From Aurantiochytrium sp. KH105 (lineage: Eukaryota; Sar; Bigyra; Thraustochytrida; Thraustochytriidae), in contig BGKB01000263.1 of the NCBI GenBank assembly GCA_003116975.1, positions 1 through 52,433 of the forward strand: a DNA stretch of 52,433 nucleotides, in the 5' to 3' direction. The position numbers and the translations under genes are program-made. Under the pieces are notes generated by a model. The model saw only the letters and a program-made list of their open reading frames with translations, was not told where the DNA came from and did no database searches. This document shows, piece after piece, positions 20,385 to 30,635 of the stretch. How positions within the stretch are numbered: position 1 is the first letter of the stretch; every line of letters starts with the position of its first letter.

Positions 20385-20415
20385 GAAAAGAAGAGGAGAG
20401 GAGACAAAGAAAGGA
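20183..20415. repeat. Polypurine tract (A/G-rich, about 230 bases)
   Basis: This is almost entirely A and G on the + strand (GAAAA, GGAAA, AAGAAG units) with only a handful of pyrimidines. It lies about 480 bases upstream of the E1 beta start codon. Confidence 0.85.
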
Positions 20416-20896
20416 ATCGCGCCCGAACGACCCGACGGCTGTCAATCCTTCATCGCGCGACCAGCTTCGGAGCAGCAACAGCACAGCAGGAGCAGCAGCA
20501 GCCGTACGTTTGCGCACGGGGAGAGCCGCGCATGCAGGCGCGCTCGATCGCTCGCTCGCTCGATCGATCGCTCGCGCGCAGCGACGCGAGGGCAGGCACG
20601 CAGGCAGAGGCAGGCACGCAGGCCTGCGATCATGGACAGCTGAGATGCCGGGAGCGTGTCATGCTTGCTATCTTTGGGTGGCCGAGCGAGCGAGCGAGCG
20701 AACGAGCAAGTGGCGACGTCGCTCGCCACGCTTCTTGCCGTGACTCCCTGGCCTGGCCTCATCTCGCCATGCGCTGCCTTGCTTCGAGCGAGAGAGAGGG
20801 AGGGAGAGAGAGAACACGACGGTGGGAGACTGACAAAGCAGACGCGTATCACAAACAAACACAGCGCAGTAGCAGCAGCAGCAGCAAAACAGGAGG

Positions 20897-22134
20897 ATGC
20901 TCGCGACCAAGACCACGCTCCGCGCGTGCGGTGCCGCCGCGCGTGCCCAGAATGGCGTCGCCACGCGCGCCATGAGCACCAAGATGTCCGTGCGCGAGGC
21001 GCTCAACACTGCTCTCCTCGAGGAGATGGAGCGCGACAAGGACGTCTACGTCATGGGCGAGGAGGTCGACAAGTACGATGGTGCCTACAAGGTCACCAAG
21101 GGCCTCGGCAAGAAGGTAAGTCAAGCTTCCCCCTTTTAAAAGGAAACTTTCCGCGGCGGAGCTCTGTCCTTTTAGATGCCATGGCATCCAAGCGACCGTC
21201 GAAATTGGCGCAACACGAAAAACTAACAGAGAGACACCGTCATCTCCGCACATTGCGACGCTCCTGACGCTAATCACAGTTCGAGGGCCGCATCATCGAT
21301 ACCCCCATTACGGAGATGGGCTTCACCGGTCTTGCCGTCGGTTCCGCATACAAGGGCCTGCGCCCCGTCGTCGAGTTCATGACCTTCAACTTTGCCATGC
21401 AGGCCATTGATCAGATCATCAACTCGGCCGCCAAACAGCTGTACATGACCGCGGGTACCTGCAACGTCCCAATTGTCTTCCGCGGCCCCAACGGCGCCGC
21501 CGCTGGTGTCGGCGCCCAGCACTCGCAGTGCTTTGGCGCCTGGTATGGCTCCGTCCCGGGCCTCAAGGTCTTCATGCCTTACAGCGCCGAGGACGCCAAG
21601 GGCATGCTCAAGGCCGCCATCCGCGACCCTAACCCGGTCGTCGTTCTCGAGCACGAGCTCATGTACGGCACGGAGTTCGAAATGAGCGAGGAGGCCATGA
21701 GCAGCGACTTCACTGTTCCCTTTGGCAAGGCCAAGATCGAGCGCGAGGGCACCGACCTGACCATTGTCACCATGTCTCGTAGCGTCAAGTTCGCTCTTGA
21801 GGCCGCCGACGAGCTTGCCAAGGACGGCGTCAAGGCCGAGGTCATCAACCTTCGCTGCATCCGCCCCCTCGACAGGGAGACCATCATCAAGTCCGTCATC
21901 AAGACCAACCGCCTCATGACTGTCGAGGAGGGCTGGCCCCAGCACGGCATTGGCTCTGAGATCCTCTCCACCGTCTTCGAGTCCGAGGCGTTTGACTACC
22001 TCGACGCCCCCGCCATCCGCGTCACCGGTGCCGACGTTCCCATGGCCTACGCCACGAACCTTGAGAAGCTCTCGCTGCCCGGCACCGAGGACATCATCCG
22101 CACCGCCAAGCGCATCACCGAGCGCAAGATGTAG
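20897..22134 (+). CDS. PDHB: Pyruvate dehydrogenase E1 component, beta subunit (mitochondrial), two exons
   Basis: Exon 1 is 20897-21115 and exon 2 is 21280-22134, joined in phase 0 to give 357 residues (human PDHB is 359). With E1 alpha it decarboxylates pyruvate and passes the acetyl group to the E2 lipoyl arm, feeding acetyl-CoA to the TCA cycle and lipid synthesis. The first 25-30 residues are a basic, Ala-rich matrix-targeting peptide. The mature part starts [18 protein letters not shown], then [17 protein letters not shown], and across the junction [15 protein letters not shown]. Further family signatures are [36 protein letters not shown] and the C-terminal transketolase domain [14 protein letters not shown]. 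The family assignment is very secure. A CAG repeat sits in the leader just before the ATG. Confidence 0.97.
21116..21279 (+). other. Spliceosomal intron in PDHB
   Basis: A 164-base intron has donor GTAAGT and acceptor CACAG. CTGAC and CTAAT branch-like sequences lie just upstream of the acceptor. It contains in-frame interruption, and removing it restores the uninterrupted E1 beta protein (GKK joined to FEGRI). This is the clearest intron in the window. Confidence 0.95.
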
Positions 22135-22689
22135 ACGAGAGCTGCTGAGCATTTTTTTTCCTGCACCACCATAGATACTCCAACCTACCTCTGTTCCATT
22201 CGCTGCTCTTTTTGTTTTCTTTCCCTCCCCTTCCCTTCCCATCGAATCGAAACGGTCTCTGTGTGCATTGTGCCTCTGTGCAAGGGTGCAGGGTTCGCTT
22301 GCCCCCCTCGACATTGAGAGTCTCGGCCTACACCGTAGATGACATACTACTGCTTCATCACTTTGACGTCTTCGTGCACAGTTTACTTGTCTTGTAGTTT
22401 CGGGAACGCGTATCGCGTATCGGTGATCAAGGTTCAGATGACTTCTGTCCGTTTCCTGGTACACCTTGTCAACCATGATAAAAAGCATACGATTCCATTG
22501 CCTGCAAATTGAAAAACCATGTCTTGTTAGAAAGCCGTAATGGACTTATAAATCTTGCGGGCTGACAGGCGTGACTTGACAAACCTTTCTTCATTTCAAA
22601 ATAAAAACAAGTTATAAGACGAGCTCACGCCAATGCTAAGGCCACTCCAACAACAGCTACAGCTGAGAACATCTTGTATGCGTGCATGC
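22135..22689. other. Intergenic between convergent genes
   Basis: This is the 3' flank of PDHB, with T-rich and C-rich tracts, and of the bromodomain-type gene. It includes an AATAAA-like AAATAAAAA stretch near 22599. No gene is seen. Confidence 0.5.
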
Positions 22690-25356
22690 CTAGGTGCACA
22701 GCATATTGTTTGCATAGCAATAGAGGCACTCCTCGCTCTCAGCAATCTCCATGACATCTTTGGAAACATATGCAGGTGCCTTCATCGCCGCCCACGGCTT
22801 GACTGTTCGTCGCGGGACAGACACGATGTTGTTTTCGTCATCCGAGAGGAAGAGGCACATGATTTTGCCACCCTTGCTCTGCGTCTTTTGGCCGTTTGGC
22901 CAAAAGATCTGGATAGGTTCATACTTTTTGGATGAGTTCGGGGGCCCTGCAGGAGTCGTGGGTGTCTTACGAAGAGGTTCACTTGCAGCAGGAGGCTGAT
23001 TGTTCTCACTTTCAGCATGCTGATCGTTTCCATTTGCAGCAAGAGGCTGGTCGTCTTCACTTGCGGCAGCAGACTGGTTGTTTTCATTCGCGGACTGCTT
23101 CTCTTCCGTTTCCTTGTTGTGCACTTGTGCTTGCACGTCTGGTGATGGCGTCGCTACGACAGGAGTTGCCTGAGACCGGAAATTGAGCTGTTTCTTGGCC
23201 GTGGATGGCCGATGTGTTTGCGTCAAATGGCCATATTTCTCCAGGGCTGGTACCAGCTCCCGCTCGAATGAGTCCATCAGTTCCTTGGCCAGCTGCACCA
23301 CAGACATGCTCGCGAAAAACCCTGTGAGTTTAACATCGCTCGCGTCCCCCGCGTCAATCTCATGCTGGAAAAACGTGCGAATATCATCCGCAAAGTCAGA
23401 CATGGTAGGGTACTCGAGGCCTCGCGCCATGACACGAATTGTCATGAGGTCTCGCGGGCCAGTGTAGTCGCGCTGGCGCTTCCGTCGATTAGAGACTGTG
23501 AGGAACGGCTTGCACGCTGGAATTGATGTAAGTGCGAACCATAAGTCCAGACAGCCATCTCCGAGAGAGCGGTCTTCGCTAGACCGCTTCGCCTTTTTCG
23601 TTGGCGTTACAAGCGGCGTATCCTCCTTGATTTCCTCGTGGGTGCGCTTGTTGGGACTTGCGCTTGTGCTTGTGCTTGTGCTTGCGCTTGCGCTTGTGTC
23701 TGCAGTCATAATGTCCTTGGGCCGGCCCCACGCCATGGGCCCACTAACGAGAACATCCAAGTCCTCGAGGCTCAGCCATGAGCCCTCCTGAATATCGGGC
23801 TTGCATGCGCCCGAAGAGGACCGCGGTGACGCCTTGATTGGTAACCAAGCGATCAAATGCGCATTGTGTTGATCGTTGTACTTGACCACTCGACCAAGAC
23901 GCCGTTGGGCTTGACTTTCAGTACCCACGGTTACAACAATTTTGCGCCCAACAAGCGGATTGACCTTGACTTGGGCGATTTTTTGCGCCTCGGAGGGCAA
24001 GTGCGGCTGGAGAGCTTTGGCATTGCGCGGATTCCACCACATCTGCCCAATCTGTGCAATCACCTGCACATTGTCAGGGCTGTTATGAAGACGATGCTTG
24101 ATTCGGTTGCTCCTGATGACGTTCCGCATGCGCACCTTGAGAGCACCATATACGGTCGTTTCGCTTCCGGCATAAAGGTGCGTCACATGCGTGTGCGCAA
24201 GATCTTCTGCGAACTGCTCCCACCCTTGGCGAGAGACTCTATAGTTTTCGCCAACATTGAGCGCCCAAATCCGTGAGTTCGCGCGAAGTACCTCTGTGAG
24301 TCGCCCAAGCGTCTCGTCATCCATCGCTTCTTCCATGTTTTGAATGTACAAGGCCTGAACGACATTGTTCTGCTCCAGGGCGTCGAGCACTTCCATGATG
24401 ACCTGTTTGTTTGAGTCCGCGTCAATGTGGTTCTTTAAGCGAAGCACCTCGAGCGAGGTGTCGTTCGGGTCATTGGCCCAGAGCCTGTCGAGTAGTTTTA
24501 CCACGCGGGCCGAACGAAGCTGGTGCAGGCCGTTGCAGCGATAGCTACGCCGCACATAGGCGCTGCTGTTAGGGATGCTTGAAGTCGCCCCCTGCGAGAT
24601 TTCCTCTTTCGGCTTGGGTTCGGTGGGCTCGGCAACGGCAAAGCTTGTACTGCTGTCAGCGCTCGGAACGTGATTACGCCCAAGAGAAGCGCGCTTGGCT
24701 TCGGCGACAAGGGCCATTTCGCCCGTAGCGTCAAAGGTCACGACCAAGTCTCGGGGAACCCGTTTATTACGGCCGCCGAGAACAAATTTGACATCTACAG
24801 TAGTTCCGTCCTCGGAGACACCCTTGACGATGCCAGCACCATGAAGCGCGTCGCGCCCCTTCGACCCGTTTAATTTATAGGGAAGAACCGTGACTGTGTC
24901 ACCTGCAACAAGCGGCTCCTGCGTGGGCGCACTTGACTCGGGCACATTCGCAGGCGTCGCTTGTTCTTGTTCTTGTTCTTGTCCTTGCACTTGCAAAGGC
25001 TTAGATGTAGTTTCCTGCGAGATTGTTGGCGTTGGCGATTCAGGAGACGCCTGCGCCCCCACGTCCTGCGGCGTTGCCGGGATGCGGTCAGTGGCCTCCG
25101 AGTCTGCCTGGGAAAGACCTGTGACGTCATGAGTGTCCGCGGCGCGCTGGCGTACGCCCGTGAGCTCATCCCGCAGCATAAGCGGAGAGAATTTAAGGTC
25201 TTCGTCGCGGATAGCAAGCTTTCGAATAGCGCTGCCTTCCGGCGCGCTGAATGCCTTTTTCCTCGCCCAGCATGCAGGTCCCGTGAGTCTTAATTTTTTG
25301 CGAAGAGATACCAAAGGGGGGCGTCTGGGGGTTCTGCGCCTCGCAGAAGGTGGCAT
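22690..25356 (-). CDS. Chromatin-type protein: Tudor/SH3-like, LRR-like and degenerate bromodomain
   Basis: This is an 888-residue, probably nuclear protein with a very basic N-terminus (residues 1-35). A beta-rich SH3/Tudor-like segment lies at about 150-210 (AGDTVTVLPY ... GAGIVKGVSEDG). Residues about 300-420 read as leucine-rich, ribonuclease-inhibitor-like repeats (SLEVLRLKNHI, VVQALYIQNMEE, RIWALNVGEN), ending IRSNRIKHR and MWWNPRN. A second beta-rich module is at about 465-540. Residues about 600-705 match a bromodomain: PFLTV, then DYTGPRDLMTIRVMARGLEY, DFADDIRTFF, and QLAKELMDSFERELV. The usual YN acetyl-lysine-binding Asn is not seen. The C-terminal 70 residues (KIMCLFLSDDENNIVSVPRRTVKPW) look like another small beta barrel. 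Linkers carry Gln/Glu and Ser/Ala/Thr repeats and five copies of a degenerate NNQ/NDQ unit (about 755-820). A chromatin reader role is inferred from the domains. Confidence 0.8.
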   Translation of the reverse strand: MPPSARRRTPRRPPLVSLRKKLRLTGPACWARKKAFSAPEGSAIRKLAIRDEDLKFSPLMLRDELTGVRQRAADTHDVTGLSQADSEATDRIPATPQDVGAQASPESPTPTISQETTSKPLQVQGQEQEQEQATPANVPESSAPTQEPLVAGDTVTVLPYKLNGSKGRDALHGAGIVKGVSEDGTTVDVKFVLGGRNKRVPRDLVVTFDATGEMALVAEAKRASLGRNHVPSADSSTSFAVAEPTEPKPKEEISQGATSSIPNSSAYVRRSYRCNGLHQLRSARVVKLLDRLWANDPNDTSLEVLRLKNHIDADSNKQVIMEVLDALEQNNVVQALYIQNMEEAMDDETLGRLTEVLRANSRIWALNVGENYRVSRQGWEQFAEDLAHTHVTHLYAGSETTVYGALKVRMRNVIRSNRIKHRLHNSPDNVQVIAQIGQMWWNPRNAKALQPHLPSEAQKIAQVKVNPLVGRKIVVTVGTESQAQRRLGRVVKYNDQHNAHLIAWLPIKASPRSSSGACKPDIQEGSWLSLEDLDVLVSGPMAWGRPKDIMTADTSASASTSTSTSASPNKRTHEEIKEDTPLVTPTKKAKRSSEDRSLGDGCLDLWFALTSIPACKPFLTVSNRRKRQRDYTGPRDLMTIRVMARGLEYPTMSDFADDIRTFFQHEIDAGDASDVKLTGFFASMSVVQLAKELMDSFERELVPALEKYGHLTQTHRPSTAKKQLNFRSQATPVVATPSPDVQAQVHNKETEEKQSANENNQSAAASEDDQPLAANGNDQHAESENNQPPAASEPLRKTPTTPAGPPNSSKKYEPIQIFWPNGQKTQSKGGKIMCLFLSDDENNIVSVPRRTVKPWAAMKAPAYVSKDVMEIAESEECLYCYANNMLCT

Positions 25357-25440
25357 GGTCTTGTCTAGTCTCAGATGCCTCTGATCGTAAAATGGCTGCT
25401 TGAAGCGCTAGCACGTTGTTCGTCTATAATCTATTACTTT

Positions 25441-25474
<34 letters not shown>

Positions 25475-26881
25475 GCGTTGTTGTTCCAGTCGACGTTGGC
25501 GTCGTACCAGGGACACAGACGTCCGTCCTGCTCAACGCGGCCAAGAGCTTTGCTGATGCTCAACACGGCCAAGGGTTTCGCTTAGTGGTGAGACCAACAA
25601 GGTTTTGCGTGTTTGCTTGGTGTCCGAAAGAGATGAAAGGGCTGCGGACAAAGGCGGATACAGCGTCCCTTGCAAGCGTCCCGGCGCTGCAAGAGCGGCA
25701 GAGAGAGGGCTGCGTTGGGGTTCTGTTTTGTTTTGTTTTAGTTTTGTTTGAGTTGCCCCTCCTCCTCCGTCACGCGCGGGCCGCGCCTTCCGCCTTCCTC
25801 GCGTCCCGCACGCGCTGTGCCACAGCGCGGCGCGGTCGGCGGAGCGGAGGCCGCGTAGCTCGCCGCCGCCAGGCCTCAGTCTGGCTCGCTGTCTGCTCGA
25901 GCGAGCGAGCAAGCGCGCGAGCGGCCAGCCCCGGAGCCAACTGCCGCCTGCCGCGACCGCGTGCTCGCCTTGCTTGCTGGTTTGCTAGCCCCGGAAATTC
26001 CGTGCCGGTTCCGGATTGGTTCTACCTGTTCTGGAAGAGCATGACGGTTCCCCGTCGATCTGGTCGGTGGGGCGATCTTGTTTTTTCTTCAGGGAAAGAG
26101 CAAGAGGACAGACAGGTGCTCTCGAGCCACCAAGCTGTCGGTGCCCCGTTTGGGCGCAAGATCTCCCGATTGAGATCGCGAGTTCTTCGTGGCGAAACCT
26201 TGCTTCCCCAAGGTGCGGTACGGGTCGAAAAAAAAAAGTTGGTAGGCTCGCGTGAAGGTGAACAACCAACCATCCGGCCAAAGGCGGATGAGAAGCAAAG
26301 TACCGTTACGTTTTGTAGCAGGACGGTCACTCACCGTCACACTGTCAGTATGATTGGATTGCTCTGCCAGGACTGCTCGTACATGCACGGCATGTGCGCT
26401 TGGCCGCGAAGAGGGTGTGTACCATGATGGTGGAGAACGATCCGTTCGGGCGTCAGAGCAGAATAGGTGTGATGTCGAACCCGAACCCAGTGATTTCGCA
26501 TTCACATAGCAAGGTAAGAGTGTGTTGGTTTACTCTAGCTAGTAGCGCGTAAAAGCAAGCTTGCTCAATCAAAGTGAGGATCACCGTTGAAATCAACATT
26601 TTTTATCTCGCAAAAGGGAGTGTAGAGCAAGAGCACGTCCAAGTAATTAATTCAGAGTGGGGCGACGAGCTGCGCAGACGCCGCGCGTAAGCGCGTGAGC
26701 GCGCGAGCGCGAAAGCGGGTCGTGCCCCCTTTTGCAATCCAGCGAGACGGTGCGGACGCACGAGGTTGCATCGATAGATTGCGTGCACGCAACAGGCCGC
26801 TGCAATCCGCTCACCCAAAAAAAGAGCACAGAGCGGACTGCGTACGCGCCAGCCAGGGCAAACAAAGCACAATAAGACATC
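25357..26881. other. Divergent intergenic region (1.5 kb), no supported gene
   Basis: This is the shared upstream region of the bromodomain-type gene (-) and the coiled-coil gene (+). A GTTGTC repeat lies at 25441-25477. A long + frame starting at 25375 translates to poly-Val and mixed-composition sequence with no coding character, so I leave it out. Confidence 0.5.
25441..25477. repeat. GTTGTC hexanucleotide repeat
   Basis: About six copies lie 85 bases upstream of the minus-strand bromodomain-type start codon. Confidence 0.85.
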
Positions 26882-28804
26882 ATGGCTACGGATTTCGCAC
26901 AATGGATGGCCGGCTTGGAGGCCAAGCGCGCTGCCAAGGATGGTGAACCAGCAGGACTTGAGCAGCTGTCCGGGCGCAGCCATCAAAACGATGACGAGCC
27001 AGAAAGTGCCATCAAGAACCAAAAGGGCGAGCGAACCGCTGAGGAAAATCTCAAGGAGCTAAAGCAGGAAATGAAATTATTGCGCTGGCACAAGCTGGCG
27101 AACGAGGCCGCGCTCAAAGCCGCGATTATCAAAACCAAGCGTCTCAAGGGCAAGGAAGCAAAGCACACGGGCGCAACCAGGCAGCTCGAAAAGGCTGCAT
27201 GGATGCAGCAGGTCATCCAAGAGGAGCAAGGCAAACCCCTCGAAGTTACAGAGGACTTTATCCGCGAGTACCAAGGCAAGGAGGCTGTCGAGGACCACCG
27301 CGTGGAAAAGGACATGAAGCGGCACTTGACGAACTTGAAGCGCGTCAAAGAAAACTTTGAACAGCGCGCTGAGATCCATCAGCGGAACCAAACATACAAG
27401 GAGAAGAAGCTTCTTCTTGATAAAAAAGCTCAAGCGATCGCTGATCAGGGAGGCGTTACCGGTGGCAAGGTGCTGCCTCCCATTGGTGCGTCCATGGACG
27501 CGGATCCGATGGCATCTGTTTCCTTGCAGAATGCCTCATCGCTGCTCTCGGATACGCAAGGACCTCTTGGCACCGGGCAAAAGAACATGGCCAAGGTTGT
27601 CAGTTCCTTGGACCGTCTGATGGAGCTGGAAAAACGCATCAGTCTTCTCGAGCGCGACGCAGACGACGGCGGAAATCCTGCGAGACGCTCTGGCGGGGGT
27701 CACGGGGCCAAAAAGGTGGTTTTCGCAAAGCAGCGCGTGGCGGCCAAAGCAGTCGAACCGGCCCGCACGAAATATCATGTCCGCGTAAATCGAAAGGCAA
27801 CCGGAATGCGACGTGGCGCCCCTGGCCCCGGTCGCGACAATGCGCACGGGCACACAGATCTTGGGGACGATAGCGAAGGAACCTTCATGACATCTCTTCC
27901 AGCGATCAAGCCGACAAGCAATACTGCAGGGTCCCGAAAGTCGTCATCTCTCGTCCCCTATGAAAACAAGCCAGGCAGCAAGTCGAGTACCTCTCGAGTG
28001 CGCGGCCGATTACACGGGGCCAAAAAGCAAGACGAAGTAGTGTCCAAGTGGCTGCAAAACAGGTCGACGACGTCCTCGTCAACTCGGTCAAGATCAACTG
28101 CGGGTGTTTCGCGGGGCACCAGACGCAGTCGAAGCACGGGTAGCAGACCCAGCGCAGCGACCTCGCGTGGCCGCCGTTCGCGATCCACGACCCGATCGCA
28201 AGGTCCGCGTTCCACATCGTCGTCATCGCGGGCTTTGGTGGCCAAGACATCCGGCCCACAAAAAATTCAAGCGGCCAAGGACCGAATGCGGGAGTTCCGG
28301 GATGTCCGCAGGCAATACGACAAGAAGCGCGAGGTGATGATGCGCAATTTGCATGGCAAGAGTGATGGCAGCGTACGCCGACAAAAGGTTGTACGGCAAT
28401 CCAACAAAGCTGCGTCCGCGCGAGATACGGCACGTTTACGTAACGGGCCGACTTCGTCTTCGCGAGGCGTGGTCGTCCGAGGGGTTACACGAGGCCCTGC
28501 ACGCCTCGCACTCGCCGATACGCCTTCTGCAGGCAAAACATCAAGAACGAAGACCAAGAAAACGCTCACGGGCCGAAATAGCGCGGCGATTCGTGGCGTT
28601 CGCGCGAAAACCTCGTCCACCAACAGGTACAGGAGCTCAAGAGGCGCTTCGACGAGCAAAAGGACAAGCAACGCCACATCCAAGAAACATACTCGCGGAG
28701 GCCGCGGACACTTCCAGACAGACGATGAGCAAGCTGCTCCGAAGATGCCTCAGCTCCCAGGTTTTGGCCTCGGTGTCGTGGGGACCTCGACTGGTGCTCG
28801 CTAA
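26882..28804 (+). CDS. Basic coiled-coil protein with Ser/Arg-rich C-terminal half
   Basis: This is a 640-residue protein with no recognised family. Residues about 45-185 are strongly charged helices typical of coiled coil (ENLKELKQEMKLLRWHKLA, LEKAAWMQQVIQEEQ, MKRHLTNLKRVKENFEQRAEI). A second short helix, LDRLMELEKRISLLERD, lies at about 245-262. From about 285 on the chain is basic and disordered, with RSRST and SRGRRSRST repeats (about 390-460). There is a further helix, KDRMREFRDVRRQYDKKREV (about 470-490), and a Lys/Arg/Ser/Thr tail. The start is the first ATG. The organisation, coiled coil plus a basic Ser-rich tail, suits a cytoskeletal, centrosomal or nucleic-acid-binding protein, but this is inference. 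Confidence 0.75.
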   Translation: MATDFAQWMAGLEAKRAAKDGEPAGLEQLSGRSHQNDDEPESAIKNQKGERTAEENLKELKQEMKLLRWHKLANEAALKAAIIKTKRLKGKEAKHTGATRQLEKAAWMQQVIQEEQGKPLEVTEDFIREYQGKEAVEDHRVEKDMKRHLTNLKRVKENFEQRAEIHQRNQTYKEKKLLLDKKAQAIADQGGVTGGKVLPPIGASMDADPMASVSLQNASSLLSDTQGPLGTGQKNMAKVVSSLDRLMELEKRISLLERDADDGGNPARRSGGGHGAKKVVFAKQRVAAKAVEPARTKYHVRVNRKATGMRRGAPGPGRDNAHGHTDLGDDSEGTFMTSLPAIKPTSNTAGSRKSSSLVPYENKPGSKSSTSRVRGRLHGAKKQDEVVSKWLQNRSTTSSSTRSRSTAGVSRGTRRSRSTGSRPSAATSRGRRSRSTTRSQGPRSTSSSSRALVAKTSGPQKIQAAKDRMREFRDVRRQYDKKREVMMRNLHGKSDGSVRRQKVVRQSNKAASARDTARLRNGPTSSSRGVVVRGVTRGPARLALADTPSAGKTSRTKTKKTLTGRNSAAIRGVRAKTSSTNRYRSSRGASTSKRTSNATSKKHTRGGRGHFQTDDEQAAPKMPQLPGFGLGVVGTSTGAR

Positions 28805-29203
28805 GGTAAAGTAAAGTAATAAGCAGAGTCGTCTCGGCAATTTCTCTCTTTCTCTTGTGTGTCTGTAATCGTATGAGTTGACCTCGAATGACGGCGAATA
28901 CGCAAAAAAGTGGGCAAACCAGCGGGCAAACAGGCGGGCAAACAAACAAACAAACAAACAAACAAGCAGACAAACAAGGAGCGGACCATCAGCGCGCTCG
29001 TGACGAGCGATTTCCCCCCTTTTCTGCGATGCAAAGAAAGAAAAGGAGGCAATACGTAATTCATGTCGATGACGAAGACGACGACGACGACAACTTCAAC
29101 AATGTCAACGTGGACGTGAGCGCCGACGTAGAACATGATAAACAAGTAAGCGAGCAATCTGTGCAATAACGGAGAAAGATCAGGTTTTCCCATGTTGTGT
29201 GGC
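28805..29203. other. Intergenic between convergent genes
   Basis: This holds the 3' flanks, with a CAAA tetranucleotide repeat at 28938-28965 and a GACGAC run near 29068-29092. No gene is seen. Confidence 0.55.
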
Positions 29204-29692
29204 TTAGAAGCGGAGCTTCTCGTAAAAGTACTTAACGCCCTCCGCGGCCTTGTTGGCCTTCCTCTGGTCCTGGCTAAAGTAGCCCTCCTCCATAACCTTC
29301 TTGAGCGCCTTCTTGAGCTGCACACGCTTGCTGGCATCTGCCATGGTCTCCTCGTCGAGGGTGAGCTGCACGGGGGTCTGGTCCTCGGCGTCCTTGGCGG
29401 CAGGGGCCTCGAGCTTCTTGAGCTCGAGGTCGACCTGGTAACGCGTGGGCATGACGTGGTTGAGGTTGAGGAACTTCACAAAGGGCCGGATCTTGGAGCG
29501 GGCAGCCACCTTCTTCTTGCCCATCTTGCGGGTGATCTTCTGCGGCTGCTTGTAGATGCCGGCGACGAGGACATGGCCGAACTTGCGGCCCTTGTTGCCC
29601 TCCTCCGAGGCCTTGACGATGACCGCCTTGCGACCAGCGTACTTGCCCTGGAGCACCACCACCACCTTGCCCTGCTTCAAGAACTTGCCCAT
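29204..29692 (-). CDS. RPL27: 60S ribosomal protein eL27 (RPL27) with internal insertion
   Basis: This is a 162-residue ribosomal protein of the large cytosolic subunit. The N-terminus [22 protein letters not shown] is the KOW-containing eL27 start. Signatures [42 protein letters not shown] and [14 protein letters not shown] follow, and the chain ends FYEKLRF as in animals (WFFQKLRF). Family members have about 136 residues. The extra length sits at about 90-125, an Ala/Glu/Asp-rich segment ([22 protein letters not shown]). The frame is open upstream to 29944, but that part is Arg/Gly/Ala noise of the GC-rich promoter, so the start at 29692 is firm. No introns are seen. Confidence 0.96.
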   Translation of the reverse strand: MGKFLKQGKVVVVLQGKYAGRKAVIVKASEEGNKGRKFGHVLVAGIYKQPQKITRKMGKKKVAARSKIRPFVKFLNLNHVMPTRYQVDLELKKLEAPAAKDAEDQTPVQLTLDEETMADASKRVQLKKALKKVMEEGYFSQDQRKANKAAEGVKYFYEKLRF

Positions 29693-30635
29693 CGTTCCGA
29701 GCTCGCTGCTGCCGCCCTGCTGCGCCGCGCTGCTCTCGACTCCAACCTTTGCTTTGGCTTCTGCTCCCCGCCGCCTCTCCCGCCTCTCCCCTTCTTCCTC
29801 CCTGCTCCTCCTCCCTCTCCCCCTCCCTCCCGCCCTGCGCTGCGGACCACCGCTTGCGCCCTTGCCGCCGCGCCGCCCCCACTTGCGCGCCGCGCCCGCA
29901 AGTGCCGCAAACCGCGCCGCAAGTCGCGCTTTGCCCGCGCACACTGCCGAAGCCTGCCCGCCACCGATTGCGCCCCGCAGCGCGCCCGGCGCACGCCCGC
30001 CCCGGACCCGGGCCGTACCCTAACCCTGCCCGCCCGCCCGCCACCGCGCCAAGACTCATGGTAACAATAGTAACAACGAAGGAGAGGTTTGATTAAGGGG
30101 ACAGGGAGAAGGGGGAGGCGAGGCCCGCTCGCGGGCGACTGCGCGCTCGACCCGGTGAGGAGAAAGGGCGAGCGACCATGCCAGAAGGATATGCAATGGG
30201 ATAGCCGGACGGAGACTCTCGCGATCGATTGCGTTTATCTAGGCCAGGCGTTTGTTTACCAGAGGTGGGGTAAGCCGGGTCGGGTGGAGACTCTCGCGAT
30301 TGACATCAAAGTTCGTTGGGCCAGGCATGGCTTGCTCGCCAAACAAGAGGAATATGGAATTTCACAAAAACAGACGAGAAAGAAAAAAAGAGAGAAAAGG
30401 AAAATCGAAGAGGCTCGTGCCCGCATCTATATCTACTGGCTGTATGCCGTCAACCAGCGCGAGAAGAATACGACAGCATCGGAGGTGAATCGACCATCTT
30501 CTATACTTTTCTTTTGCAAGGAGATTTGGTCGTTCACCCAAACGATGCATTTGCCAAGGTGCATGCTTGTCATCTCGCTGATTCACCGGCTCATTTGCTC
30601 GCGGACTCATGCAATTTTCCCATATATTCGCCTAA
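29693..30635. other. Intergenic: eL27 upstream region and 3' flank of the enkurin-domain gene
   Basis: The first 330 bases are C-rich on the + strand (CCTCCC, CCCGCC), probably the eL27 promoter. At about 30195-30335 two imperfect copies of a roughly 75-base unit share GGAGACTCTCGCGAT and GGGCCAGGC-like blocks. No gene is supported. Confidence 0.5.

Larger units (their letters stand above)
18067..20896. other. Long repeat-rich intergenic region (2.8 kb)
   Basis: This lies between two same-strand mitochondrial-protein genes. It is unusually rich in simple sequence: GGGA runs, GGAA runs, GAAT and ATCG tetranucleotides, a 230-base polypurine tract, and GC-rich Arg/Ala-coding noise at 18900-20150. 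Base 19948 is undetermined (N). Open frames on both strands have compositions of pure repeat translation. I see no supported gene; the last part must hold the E1 beta promoter and leader. Confidence 0.55.

Noticed and set aside
19505..20407. A 300-codon minus-strand frame rich in Phe/Leu/Ser
   Set aside because: It is the translation of the polypurine tract on the opposite strand plus GC-rich noise, and it contains the undetermined base at 19948.
25375..26427. A 350-codon + frame with poly-Val
   Set aside because: Poly-Val comes from the GTTGTC repeat; the remainder has no coding character or homology I recognise.
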